Shown here piece after piece: positions 10,821-22,139 of a stretch of 25,970 bases of DNA; positions within the stretch are counted from its first letter, which is position 1; each line of letters begins with the position of its first letter. Below the pieces are notes generated by a model. The model was not told the DNA's origin. It did not search any database and was given only the letters and a program-made list of their open reading frames with translations. Where the stretch lies: NCBI GenBank assembly GCA_004151065.3, contig NWUY0300002225.1, positions 37,068 through 63,037 of the forward strand, written 5' to 3'. The stretch comes from Larix sibirica (Eukaryota > Streptophyta > Pinopsida > Pinales > Pinaceae). Made by a program: the position numbers and the translations under genes.

Positions 10821-11715
10821 TTTTCTATATCTTTTAATTTATTTTTTAGATTTTTTTATATTACTTTTTAATTTTTCATAATATGTTGTATGAGTTGTTT
10901 TTCTTGATAGTTTTTCAATATAAAAAGTAAAAACAAATATATTATATAGTAGTATTCCAAAATAAAATTGTTATTATAAAATCTATTCCTCTTTTAAATA
11001 TGCTATTATCTATGAATTGTGAAATTTAATTTGTGGAATACAAATATTTTTATTTAAAATGATATAGAGAAAAATGTATTGCAATTCTTATTAATATAAA
11101 CCATGTTAAATTGATTCAAATTGATATATATAGATATTATTTAATTTTTTTTTCTTTTCTTTTATATATATAATAAATATGAAATATATCATAATTGAAA
11201 TTTTAAAATTACTCTTACAACTATAAAAACTAGTAACATTTGAAAAGATAAAACTATAAAGTAGTAGAATCCCAATAATTTTGTATTTTAGTACACTTGC
11301 AACTTCATAAAAGAATTTGTAGAATCAATATATGTGGCTAGAAAAGTATGCCAATCAACGTCAATGATATAAGTCAACGTCAATGATAAAAGCCTTAAGC
11401 ATCCAAAGTAAGAGACTCTACGTGTCCCAATAATCTAGAAATATAGCCTTACAAGTTACATGCATTAACGTCCTTGTCTTTGCCTAGCTATGTAAGGTCA
11501 TATAAGTATGTGTATCCTAAATATGTCCTATTTCCTAGGATTTTGTGTTTTGTCTATTTCCATCACTAGTGTAGGGTTGCATCTTCAAATCTATTATATT
11601 AGTGTAGGGTTGTATAGGTGTCTTTTGGCATTTATACTACCACGTGAGTTTCTATTATGCAATCTATTTCAATAAAAGTATTTTTTTATAATATTTAATT
11701 GATGTAGTGAATTTT
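10821..11715. other. Very AT-rich non-coding stretch
   Basis: Long A/T runs and TATATA tracts; no gene. At 11355-11388 TCAACGTCAATGATA occurs twice with period 19, each carrying CGTCA (the TGACG core bound by plant TGA/bZIP factors), which may be coincidence. At about 11567-11612 AGTGTAGGGTTG is repeated. AT-rich DNA of this type is common in plant intergenic and matrix-attachment regions. Confidence 0.4.
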
Positions 11716-11832
11716 TAATTATAAATTTTTTTACAGTGGATGTTTGGTGGTGATAATTCAATTTGCATGAGGACTAGCAGGCCAACACATGGGATGAGCC
11801 GACCACCACTTGGCAGTTACCTAGACCACAAC

Positions 11833-11833
11833 N
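11833..11833. other. Single ambiguous base at the duplication junction
   Basis: The N lies exactly between the end of copy 1 (GACCACAAC) and the start of copy 2 (ATGACAAAT). At the homologous right end the base is C (18300), and at the left end it is A (5366). It most likely marks a contig join. Confidence 0.9.
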
Positions 11834-12258
11834 ATGACAAATCCCCTCAACAACCTTCAATATCTCCGAGGAAGAGAAGGCTCCAAGCAATAGAAAGGAA
11901 ATGATAGGTGGAACTATGTGGCATATCCCCTATTTGGAGTGATTTTCGAGAATCATGATACCGACAAATTACCCATATTTTTTATGAAATATTTTAACCT
12001 ACTTCTATGCAAAGAGAATGGTTATGCATTGGTGTATTTAGATATAAATGGTACACCAATAATTTATGTTTTCTTTTTAATAGCAATAATTTTTTAAAAT
12101 TATTTTAACCTACCTTCATGCTTCTTGTAAGGTTATACATTGGTGTGATAAATACTATATGTTTTAAATGAAGAATAGTTATAACATCTATTTAACCACT
12201 TCTACTAAAAACATAAATATAATTAAAAAAAATTAACTATTTGTTTGCAACGTATCTA

Positions 12259-12398
12259 ATTCACATCTTTGAAAAAATACATATATCTAAATTAATCTAT
12301 ATCATCTTTTTTTTTCAACAAGAAAAAGCATTCACATCTTTGAAAAAATACATATATCTAAATTAATCTATATCCTCTTTTTTTTTCAACAAAAAAAA
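12259..12398. repeat. Two-unit tandem repeat, period 71 bp (duplicate of 5792-5931)
   Basis: Same sequence as at 5792-5931 with offset 6,467; probably the same locus shown twice. Confidence 0.85.
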
Positions 12399-12662
12399 AC
12401 ATACTTTTGTTATTCACTTAGAATCAAAAAGTACAATTTCTACACAAAACAGCCTTTCATATCAAACTCTCCCAAAAATACCGACAACTATCATCACCTC
12501 AAAATCCCAAAATTAATCTATATCATCTATTATTAAAAAATTACAAACTTTTTACAAACCATAAGAAGAGTTGCATTGTTAATTTTGCTTGGCACATCCA
12601 GGGGACATGTTGTAATTGGGTGTAATTACTTTTACTATGTGTGAGATATTTCGTAATTGTGT

Positions 12663-12851
12663 CTAGGTTAAAGAACTTTCCCTTATATTCAGGTTCATAA
12701 TAAACCTTCCCTTATCCAATGTAGGGAGACATTCTTTAATTACACGATGATCAAGTATCATGGTGACATTATAGTTGTGCCCTCCGTACTTGTAATGTAC
12801 GTCGTGGTCACAATGAATCAAAACCAAGTGAGACCCATCTTGTCCATGCAT
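12663..12851 (-). CDS. Exon-like 62-codon ORF (duplicate of 6196-6384)
   Basis: Identical translation and the same upstream acceptor-like TTTCCCATAG. It should not be counted as a second gene copy until the duplication is confirmed. Confidence 0.2.
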   Translation of the reverse strand: MHGQDGSHLVLIHCDHDVHYKYGGHNYNVTMILDHRVIKECLPTLDKGRFIMNLNIRESSLT

Positions 12852-13111
12852 GCACCTCTATGGGAAACAAAAATTTCATTAGATTTAAAAGATTAAAAAA
12901 TGACCAACCAAAAATTGAATATCAGTATATTAAAAAATCAAAAACCAAAATTTGAAAGATATACACATATACACTTTTATTTGCTATAGTTATATTTTAA
13001 ACTAACGCTACACATTTTCCAATTTATTTTGTTTGTATCTCTTTTTAATATATGTTCTCCACTTTATGATGTTTGTATATCTTTAAATACATGTAAATTA
13101 CCACCATCATC

Positions 13112-15072
13112 TCTATTTTGACATATTTTTCACTTTGAATGTGATTCTTTTTCATCACAAAGGGAGTTCCAAAGTAGCAAGTTGTTGCTTTAAGTTGAAA
13201 CCATTTTATTGTTTTTCATCTATTTAGATATATTCATCAATGTTCCTAAAAAGATACATAGATATCTTATGTATGTATTTGTTGTTATTTGAAGCAAATG
13301 GGGAGGGGAAACTCAAATTAATTTACTTTTAAACTACTTGAATAAGCTTGCAAAAATAGTTTTGTTTTCTCATATTAGTTTTTTTTTTATATGATAGGTT
13401 TAAATGAGTACTTCATTATACGTTTTTGTGGGGAATCTGATAGGTCCAAATGAGTGCATGGCTTTTCCTAACAAGATGATCACTAGAGTTGCTAGAATTC
13501 ACTAATGGTTCTCCCACTATACACTCTAGTCATGTACTATTAATAAGTACTTAGCACAAGAATTGAATTGCAGACATGAAAACCTTGAAGTAGCAAGAGA
13601 TACCAATATTTCCAATGACAAGAGCAACTGCAGTCTTGAAATGGAAATGGGTGAGGCATGTCGTAGGCCAATTGATTTTATGTCATACATGTTTCTTTAT
13701 GGAGAGTATTATAAATATAATCAATTTATTTATTTGCTAAAAAAATAAAGTTTCAATTCAGAGCATGTAGGCTCTACACGATATATTAATTTAGTACTTG
13801 ATTTCTCAAGATACCTCCGTAGATATTTTTTCTTAAATTGAGTTGCCTAAAAATTTAGAATATTGAAATTTGGGCTTTGTGACCTTAAGATGGCATGGGG
13901 CTTAGTTTTTTTAATATGTTGTACAATTTCATACACATGGCGAGAATGTGTTCCCTGGAAACCTTCCTTTGGGGCTCTCTTTCAAGAGAGCAAGAAGTTT
14001 CTTACGGATTCCACATATTATGTAAATAAGATAACTCTTCCTTGCCTTCTTCCAAGACATATAGGTCTTATTCACTTGACCTCGAGGCCTTGAAATGTTG
14101 ATAGGTCAAGCATGTAAATGATTCAGTGGTTGAGCCCTATTGAAAGGTTGAGTGCCCTCCCTAAAGGTGGTTTGAGCCTTGTAATCAATCTAGTATGGAT
14201 TTCAAAGACAATAAGTCTGTCACATTGGATTACTAACCAACTATCGTATTTCTACTGAATATATACATAATAGTAGATACATGATGCATGTCATTTCCTT
14301 ACATTTATACTTACACTTTTTATTAGTGCCTTTCATTTCCTTGACTAAATCACCCAAGGGATGATAACAAAACAACTATTGTATACTTCTCATTCAATAA
14401 ATCTTGACTTCCATATGTTGCTACTGTGAAAGGTTGCTCCTCCAGATATTGTATGTCTCCTCTAGAGAGTTTGTAAATGTCCCTTCTAGCATATGTGCTA
14501 CCAACTCAAACTCACTAGTGTAAACCAAACTTGTTTTGGTATGAATTCATTGCAATAATTGCAAAGGAACATGTTGATCAAAATTTCCTTCCTACTCAAG
14601 TCCCATTCCTTATGTTGTGTATCCATATTTATCAGCTCATCAACATCTTACTCATATTGGTATGCATGTTTTGCCTCTGCCTAAAGGACAAGTTTCTACA
14701 CGTAGAAGGAGAGACAATGACGTGGGATATCAAAGGATTCTCAGTAATGGCAAAGAAGAATGGGGATGAATGTGGCTAGAGAAAGTGAACAAATAATGTT
14801 GGGCAGGGGAGAATGTAAATCTTGGGAAACTAGGGGAACATGATTACCTATAAGATCAATGAAGAATAAATTACTTCTCAAAATGACAAGGATTGACAAC
14901 AAGATCAAATTTCCAATCTAAATGAGTTGTTATGGTGTTATTTTATGCTTTTGTTGCATATGTTGTAGGAACTGAGTTGCATATTGAAAATATGCAAAAA
15001 TATTCCATATGCTTAGGCCTAGTTTTGTGTGTAAAATTCATTTTCTTAAATGAAACTTATTTTTGAGTAATA
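13112..15072 (+). repeat. Dispersed ~1.9 kb repeat, copy B' (duplicate of copy B)
   Basis: Matches 6645-8605 at offset 6,467, including the TATA box at 13710-13717 and the interrupted 74-codon frame at 14641-14862. It is almost certainly part of the large duplication and not an independent insertion. Confidence 0.8.
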
Positions 15073-15766
15073 TTTTTTTGGCGCAACTATGGAAATACAC
15101 AAGTGCAACTCAAGGAGGACCATAGAAAACAAATAATCTTATAAGTTGATAGCCACACAAGGGATTAGGACATGGAAACATAGTCTATCCTTACTTTTAG
15201 TGTTACAAGTTGCAACTCACAATCGTATGATTTATTGAACAACTTGTAGAAGAAAAAAAAACTATCTCTCTAATTTGGAAGATTCCTTTTGACTTCCAAT
15301 GGACTTTAGTTAGGATTTCACTGACTTGTTATCTTCTAGGAATCTTCTTATATGTAGGCTCAAATGGGTCGAGGCCCATGGGGTAATCATACCAAGCATT
15401 TGCAAATTGTTTGGTTGAAGAATACAGGTAGTTTAGGTGTTTTTTTTAGTAAGATAAATGGGATCCTTCTATTAATAAAAGAGAATACTGTGCAAAATTG
15501 TTGACTGCCCGACCCTTGTAAGGAGGTAGTTCAATCAAGCTATAACATAAGTTCTACAAGTTTAAGACAAAACATGAGACATACTTGCCTGCATGTGGGA
15601 AACCAAGTTACCAAACAGATAGTATGGATCAACCATATACCTCCTTCATATATCTTAGTTCCTAGAGACCACCTATTATTTAAGCAAGAGAATGAACTAT
15701 AGCAATGACCCAAATTAAACAAAAAACCTCTATCCCAAATAAAAATATAAGCTTCCATGTTAACAG

Positions 15767-16174
15767 TTAAGCAGAACTAGGTGATCCTTGATTTCCAATG
15801 ACCAAGGTTGGTTCCCCCTCTCTTGGCCCAATTTGAAATAGCATACCCACTGCACTAGTGACCTCATCTAATCATTTATGAATTTCCTCCATATTGTCTC
15901 ATATGTGGTTGATGATGTGTTGGACCTTCTCACTCTACACCTCCTTCTCCAATAGAACATGATCAAGAGAAGTCTTGAATGCCCAGTATGGGTTGGCCAC
16001 TTAGTTACTTTTCTCTTGCTCCTCAAGCAAAGGGGTCTCCAAAGCTTCCACTAGTTGCTCAATATGGGCTAGGACATCCAAATTGAAAGCCTGGTCTTCA
16101 TCTCGTCTTCAAGGCTCCTAACGGCCATGCTTGTTATGGCCCTAGTGACTGTGATCCCGCTCACGAGGAGCCAT
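15767..16174 (-). pseudogene. Decayed gag-like frame (duplicate of 9300-9707)
   Basis: Second display of the minus-strand gag-like remnant, with the same start and stops. See 9300-9707 for the description. Confidence 0.4.
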
Positions 16175-16692
16175 AATGAAGACGGCACAAAAGATGTGGA
16201 GATGGTCCAGGCTAGAGATATCCACCAATCTCTTTATCCACCCATGACTGCCAATGATCTCTCATAGATTAGATATCACTCTACTTACTAGACCAGGAAT
16301 GAAATGTTGCGCCACGATAAATCCACTAATGTTTATGTAGTCTTCAAGGCCAAAAAATCCTCGAATCCCATGAGCCATCGGGACATCATGACCGCCATCA
16401 TCATATTTACCTCCCTGGGTAATTTGAGGAGAGATCTGCGTGACAGGCTGGGACTTGTTAATAAATTTGGCATGACCTAAGTCCATGGAATTATTATAAT
16501 GCGATCTCCCTCGCTCCTAGATGAGAGTGAAAACATTTCTATTGTACGACTGATCCATATTCACTCATGGACATATTATGGTAGTTAGTGCATAGCATTT
16601 ATTCTAGTGGGTATGAAACCATAACAGATCCTTTATTCCTTACATCACCATAACATCTCTCCCCATTGCCATTTCCTTACATGCTTGAGCAC

Positions 16693-16769
16693 CGAGGATA
16701 ATCAATGGGCATCCATGCATGTTCATTATCCTTGAGAGTGTACGCTCGAGGATAATCAATGGGCATCCA
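16693..16769. repeat. Direct repeat with hairpin (duplicate of 10226-10302)
   Basis: Same 23-bp direct repeat and 12-bp stem with 8-base loop, offset 6,467. Confidence 0.75.
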
Positions 16770-18182
16770 CCCATCAACATGTTCGGATGGAGTTAAGGCA
16801 GATCGTGTATGCATGTCACCACTCCTCTAGACATCCTAAGCTCTAATCATTGGGAAAAGTGATGTCTCCCATCACTGTCATAGTCGTAATGGTTGGTTTC
16901 GGGTCTTAAACAAGACAAGAGGGTGGAATTTGATCCACTTATCTGTGTGTGGGAAGTGCAATGTAAGCCTCAGATGTTCGATCATTGTCTCTAGGTACCC
17001 ACGTGGCAACCTCACTATTCAGACACCCTCGTGGGAATTGAACCTTGGCACTAGTGAAAAACTCATAATTTCTCACCAGTAGATCCAACCCCTTTGGGCT
17101 TTCATCATTCTTTTCAATCAAAATTTAAGATAAAAGCTTAAAACATGTATTGATTTCTGTGAAATGATATGCTATTTGAAATCATATTGCGAAAAAAAGT
17201 TACGATAAGTCAATTCATCTCATTCATGCCGCATGTAAGGCATGGACTAATTATTACTATTTTTTTAACATACATAGTTTTTCTCCTTTTTCTATATCTT
17301 TTAATTTATTTTTTAGATTTTTTTATATTACTTTTTAATTTTTCATAATATGTTGTATGAGTTGTTTTTCTTGATAGTTTTTCAATATAAAAAGTAAAAA
17401 CAAATATATTATATAGTAGTATTCCAAAATAAAATTGTTATTATAAAATCTATTCCTCTTTTAAATATGCTATTATCTATGAATTGTGAAATTTAATTTG
17501 TGGAATACAAATATTTTTATTTAAAATGATATAGAGAAAAATGTATTGCAATTCTTATTAATATAAACCATGTTAAATTGATTCAAATTGATATATATAG
17601 ATATTATTTAATTTTTTTTTCTTTTCTTTTATATATATAATAAATATGAAATATATCATAATTGAAATTTTAAAATTACTCTTACAACTATAAAAACTAG
17701 TAACATTTGAAAAGATAAAACTATAAAGTAGTAGAATCCCAATAATTTTGTATTTTAGTACACTTGCAACTTCATAAAAGAATTTGTAGAATCAATATAT
17801 GTGGCTAGAAAAGTATGCCAATCAACGTCAATGATATAAGTCAACGTCAATGATAAAAGCCTTAAGCATCCAAAGTAAGAGACTCTACGTGTCCCAATAA
17901 TCTAGAAATATAGCCTTACAAGTTACATGCATTAACGTCCTTGTCTTTGCCTAGCTATGTAAGGTCATATAAGTATGTGTATCCTAAATATGTCCTATTT
18001 CCTAGGATTTTGTGTTTTGTCTATTTCCATCACTAGTGTAGGGTTGCATCTTCAAATCTATTATATTAGTGTAGGGTTGTATAGGTGTCTTTTGGCATTT
18101 ATACTACCACGTGAGTTTCTATTATGCAATCTATTTCAATAAAAGTATTTTTTTATAATATTTAATTGATGTAGTGAATTTT

Positions 18183-18193
18183 TAATTATAAAT
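18183..18193. repeat. Left 11-bp direct repeat (candidate target-site duplication)
   Basis: TAATTATAAAT here is identical to 19584-19594, which follows an A9 run directly. The AT-rich composition makes chance matches possible, but the position immediately after the A-tail is what retroposition predicts. Confidence 0.4.
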
Positions 18194-18404
18194 TTTTTTA
18201 CAGTGGATGTTTGGTGGTGATAATTCAATTTGCATGAGGACTAGCAGGCCAACACATGGGATGAGCCGACCACCACTTGGCAGTTACCTAGACCACAACC
18301 ATCATCAATTTCAAAGGGGGATTAATCATTAAGTTAATACGGTTCCGAGAAAATCCCTTTCCCTCGTGTGAAGGTATCACTAGCAATTTGAACCATATCA
18401 AGGC

Positions 18405-19235
18405 TTGTCCGACAGTTCAAGAGCCATAATGAAACTATCTACGCCTACGTCTAGTCGAGTTTACTACCAAGGGAAGGAAGTCCAGGCGTCTTTCATGATG
18501 AAGCGATTGGATAGTGATTATCATTTTGGAAGTTATCATAATCAGCCTCATTTCCCATCCAATCTAGAGCGACGCGTCTGCATTTCACTATGGAGATACC
18601 ACAATCATCAGGGTTGTATTGTAATTTGGACTCGGAGGTTTCCCACTGGTGTAGCTATGCTCAAAATGAAGAAAACTGAGTGCAAGCACCCGATTGGCGC
18701 AAGCTGCTCCCACATGTCGTGAGTTATGGCTAGGTAGGAAAAAGCCAAAGTAATTTTTTCTGGCGTGGTTCATATGGAAGCTCGTTGTGGTCTTGATGTG
18801 ATGGAAGCTCATCTTCAGAACAACCTTCGGCGCCCTAAGCCAGAAAAACTCATAGCGAAATTGGGGTGTCTTACGAAGGACCCGAGCTCCACTCGCTCGT
18901 GGTAAACTCGCTATACTAAGACCCTCACTTTTCTTTGGTATACGAAAGCTCTCTTGAGTCAGGCTATCATTGAAAGTGCAAATGGAAAGCTTTGCGATGA
19001 TAATGGTGGCTTAAGCTTGGCAAACATAATGGATCATTTGGAGAGCTGGACTCAACACTTGGCTAAGGCCCATATGTACTTTGATGCCAAACTTAATTCT
19101 TTGGCCCACAAACTCACTAGTAAGGTTTTCAGCAAGCCCACCACCACTGTGTTGCATTATGGTCTCATATTTATTCGACATCCAAACCCCCATTCTCAAG
19201 GCAAGCCATCAGGCCAGAAGGTGGAAAGTGACTAA
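18405..19235 (+). pseudogene. Unrecognised decayed reading frame in the retroposed segment
   Basis: One frame runs through 277 codons with three internal stops (TGA at 18720-18722, TAG shortly after it, and TAA at about 18903) and no frameshift. It ends at a TGA or TAA near 19235. Segments such as HLQNNLRRPKPEKLIAKLG and LESWTQHLAKAHMYFDAKL are protein-like, with a mix of charged and hydrophobic residues. I do not recognise the family, and no RT, integrase, protease or zinc-knuckle motif is visible. An apparent start at 18405 would be TTG, so the true start is unknown. It could be a retroelement ORF1/gag relative or a retroposed host gene. Confidence 0.4.
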
Positions 19236-19574
19236 ACTGTGGGTTTCGAGACTCAAGCAATCGACATTTTAGACAATGAATAATCTATCCATGACCTTCT
19301 TTGATTATGAGGTCTTTCTTGTTTTTGTTTGTCTTAGTTCGTCTAGTTTCAGGACCTCATTTAGTAGATCTTTTTATTTTATTGGTTATAAACCTCGACC
19401 TATGGGGGTAAAACTCTTTACTCTCCACTTCTTAGAACTCTGGTTTTTCGGTCTAGTTTTTAGCTATCAGCGTGAAACTCTATGAAACAATCTATGCTCA
19501 TACTTATATGGTTGTTTAGCCTAATGACATTTGTACCTTTTGATTTCTGTATATAATATAGTTACGAATCTTAC
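19236..19574 (+). other. Possible 3' UTR of the retroposed segment
   Basis: It lies between the end of the decayed frame and the A9 tail. A 69-codon frame (19276-19485) is hydrophobic and aromatic-rich, probably non-coding. No canonical AATAAA lies close to the tail; TATAATATA is the nearest A/T motif. Confidence 0.35.
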
Positions 19575-19667
19575 AAAAAAAAATAATTATAAATATTTAT
19601 ACTATGATAGAATTATATTTTTAATAATTTCTCATTATGAATTTATAATTATAAATATTATGTATAT

Positions 19668-20355
19668 AAAATAACTCTACATTGCCCTTGCCCAAGAGGT
19701 ACAGGTTTTATTCACTTGACCTAAAGGCCTTGCGGTATTGATACGTCGAGTATGTGAATGATAGGGTGGTTGAGCCCTATTGAAACGTTGAGTGCTCTCC
19801 CTAAAGGTGGTCAAGCCTTGTAGTTGGTTTAACATGGGTTTCAAGGATAGTAAGTCAACATCTTTAGATTACTAATCAATTATTGTATCACAAATAGATA
19901 TATACGTAATAGTAGATACATGGTGTATTCCATTTCCTTACACCTACACTTGTTATTTGTGTATACCTTTTCCTTGAATAACTCACCGAGGGAGGATAAT
20001 AAGGTTATTATTGTACATTTGTCATTGAACACATCTTAACAATCATAGTGTTGTTATTATGAAAGGTCGCTCCTCTAGGTGTCACCCATCCCCTCCAAAG
20101 AATTTGTAGATGCCTCCTCTAACATCTTAGCACTACCAACTTGAGCTCCTTGGTGAAAACCAAACTTGTTTCAATACTTTTGTTTCAGTACTCATTCATT
20201 GCAATAATTGCAAAAGAATGAGCTCTTTGGTGAAAACCAAACTCCATTCAATACTTTTGTTTTAGTACTCATTCATTGCAATAATTGCAAAAGAACATGC
20301 TGATAAAAATTTCCTTCCTTCTCATGCCACCTTTGTTATGTTTTGTATCCTTGTA
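19668..20355 (+). repeat. Dispersed ~1.9 kb repeat, partial copy C
   Basis: Starts with an ATAACTCT block and matches copies A (from about 3100) and B (from about 7562) through CCTAAAGGCCTTG, CCCTAAAGGTGG and the GCAATAATTGCAAAAGAA block, then stops near TTTTGTATCCTTG, before the conserved 74-codon frame. It is a 5'- and 3'-truncated member of the family. It holds an internal tandem duplication at 20141-20296. Confidence 0.7.
20141..20296. repeat. Two-unit tandem duplication, period ~78 bp, in copy C
   Basis: Both units run from GAGCTC(C/T)TTGGTGAAAACC to GCAATAATTGCAAAAGAA, starting near 20143 and 20221. Copies A and B have only one unit, so the duplication arose after copy C separated from them. 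Confidence 0.8.
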
Positions 20356-20700
20356 ACATTAATTTGAGTTTACTTTTTTAACCACAAGCATGATCAAGAG
20401 GATTTACAGGTTGTGAACCAACAGTTATCCATCCATCTAGATGAGGTTATTGTGGATAAGGATCAAGAATGTCAGACCTAACAAAAAGCAAATAAAATGG
20501 TGGAAGTTATCTTTATAAGTTTGGAAGGAATGTGGTTGCAGTTGCGGAGTAAGGAGCCTTCATAGCTTGACATTATCTTGGTTTCTCATCCTGGGGATAG
20601 TGTGGAGCTCCTTTGCTCCCCTTGGTGACAACTCCAGGCCACAGTGGAAGACTTCTAGGTGCATTTGGAAGTTGCAAAATTTCAAGGCACTCAGTAGTAG
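20356..20700. other. Coding-like but unassigned stretch
   Basis: This GC-richer DNA precedes the decayed frame below and probably belongs to the same element or gene fragment. A 73-codon frame (20567-20788) is open but looks like a shadow frame. No domain is recognised. Confidence 0.3.
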
Positions 20701-21055
20701 TGTGAACTCATGGACTTCCTACCGCCTTTGGTTGTCAAAGGCATTGCAACCTATGATAAATTGTACACTTCTACCAAGCATAGTATAAATATTTTTTCAG
20801 TTATGCGGGATTGGATGGGGTTGTTCAAGAATCCAGAGGTCGATGGAGGATCTAGGGGATAAAATAAAGCTTATGAATGTAGAAACTTAGTCCATTACCA
20901 ACCCCCTCAATAAATAGGCTAATTATGTGAAAATAAATGATGTGGATGAACAGTTGGATGCATTGCATGAAGCAACAATAGCCGATAAAAAGGCCCTCCA
21001 CAAGTTATGTCTATCTAACTGCACAATCCACGTATATGGTGCTACAACAATTTAA
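20701..21055 (+). pseudogene. Decayed coding sequence with one frameshift, unrecognised
   Basis: A frame opens at 20701 and runs 53 codons to a TAA at 20860 (containing YDKLYTSTKHSINIFSVM and RDWMGLFKN). Protein-like sequence then continues in another frame from about 20840 to a TAA at 21053, with two internal stops (pieces such as SMEDLGDKIKLMNVET and NDVDEQLDALHEATIADKK). The second part is acidic and helical, like a coiled coil. It fits a decayed gag or host gene fragment with a frameshift near 20840. No diagnostic motif is visible, and further fragments may follow to 21218. Confidence 0.35.
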
Positions 21056-22139
21056 TTCATTTGTCGATACTAAGTGGGATACCTTGGAGAAGATAAAACC
21101 CACTATGTTGAATAGCGAGCAACCTCGTGCATTCATTGTTAGTGCCTCCCTTTTATTGGGAAACTGGAAAATGCAAGGGAAAAACAATTTCAACACTTCC
21201 ATGAGAAAGCCATTATAGTCATCTATGAGATGGCCTCTTCGTTTAAAGGCTCAACACAACAATAGGGTTGACTTGAAGGTGAGTCAATGGTTGTGGTCAA
21301 GGCTTGTTTTCCCCTTCATTTTTAAAGAAAGATCACGGAAGATGGATGGAATAGCTAATACATGGTGATTTGCACAAGAGATATGGAAAAGGCACAACGA
21401 GGACGTGGTGCAAGATTAAAGAAGATATTAATGCACCAAATTGGTTCGGTTAGGCTATAAGCGTCTTGACACAGTTAAGATTAATGCCTATTTTTGTATA
21501 AAACCCCATGAAGGGTTAAGGGATGGGGTTATGTGGCTAATGGGTATATCACCGAGGAATGTGAGGGTGTTGGTTGAAGGGAATATTGTAACAAGAAGGG
21601 TTATTATTCAGAGTTCATGGTTGTAGGATACTAATTCCCTATATTGTATGGAGATGTATGTTGTTTATGATAAAGAGGTATCAATGAAATGACGATGTTT
21701 CGGGATCCCCATTCAAATTTGTTGTGCAATATATTTGAATGTTCAATCTGCTTTGTTATTTTTGTTTAATGGTTTGTATGTTATGGAATGTCACATAATA
21801 ATATTTCTTTAATTCTTAACAATAGTAATTAAATGCTAATTAATTAGTACTATGCATGACTTTGTGTCCACCTCTTAGAGTTTTCCCTCATCTATATTTG
21901 ATCTTGGTTGCACTTTGGGTGAGACATTCTTCCCTCTGTGAGCATTAAAAATGTCAATGCCACTAGACTACACCGAACCATTATTGGCCCTTGCATAAGG
22001 ACCCGAGTCTCAACCTATCACCAACATATGCATGAAGGTATAGGTTGACCTAATGCTATTTTGGTTGTCTGTGATTCACATACAATCTCACTAGGGGAAT
22101 ATATCTATAAAATAAATCATATATATTAAATTAAGATTT
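21056..22139. other. Possible continuation of decayed coding DNA, then spacer
   Basis: Short frames at 21036-21218 and 21441-21626 have mixed composition but no recognisable domain; they may be further parts of the element at 20701. From about 21700 the DNA becomes AT-rich and featureless. Confidence 0.3.

Larger units (their letters stand above)
5367..11832 (+). repeat. Copy 1 of a 6,466 bp direct duplication (probable contig overlap)
   Basis: The block recurs at 11834-18299 with constant offset 6,467 and no indels that I could detect. All open frames in it recur with identical translation. It ends exactly at the ambiguous base at 11833. This is most likely the right end of one contig that overlaps the next, left unmerged. 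A real recent tandem duplication is the alternative. Confidence 0.9.
11834..18299 (+). repeat. Copy 2 of the 6,466 bp direct duplication (probable contig overlap)
   Basis: Matches 5367-11832. The only differences I saw are at 11846 (C against T at 5379), 11849 (A against G at 5382) and 11937 (G against A at 5470), all within ~105 bp of the N. Past 18299 the sequence continues into new DNA. Every feature of copy 1 recurs here at +6467. Confidence 0.9.
18194..19583 (+). mobile_element. Probable retroposed segment with A-tail
   Basis: The segment ends in A9 at 19575-19583, preceded by a TGTATATAATATAG-type 3' region, and is flanked by the 11-bp direct repeat TAATTATAAAT. It is less AT-rich than its flanks and contains one decayed reading frame (18405-19235) followed by a ~340 bp possible 3' UTR. 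This fits a LINE-mobilised transcript or a short LINE/retroposon. No reverse transcriptase or RNase H domain is visible. Its first ~106 bp are also found at the end of copy 1 (11727-11832), as expected if the contigs overlap. Confidence 0.45.

Noticed and set aside
11355-11388. Two CGTCA (TGACG) boxes 19 bp apart, like a plant as-1 element
   Set aside because: The spacing is wider than usual for as-1, no promoter or gene lies nearby, and the boxes are part of a simple 19-bp duplication.
18588-18812. 74-codon minus-strand frame
   Set aside because: It is antisense to the longer decayed frame at 18405-19235 and shows no features of its own.
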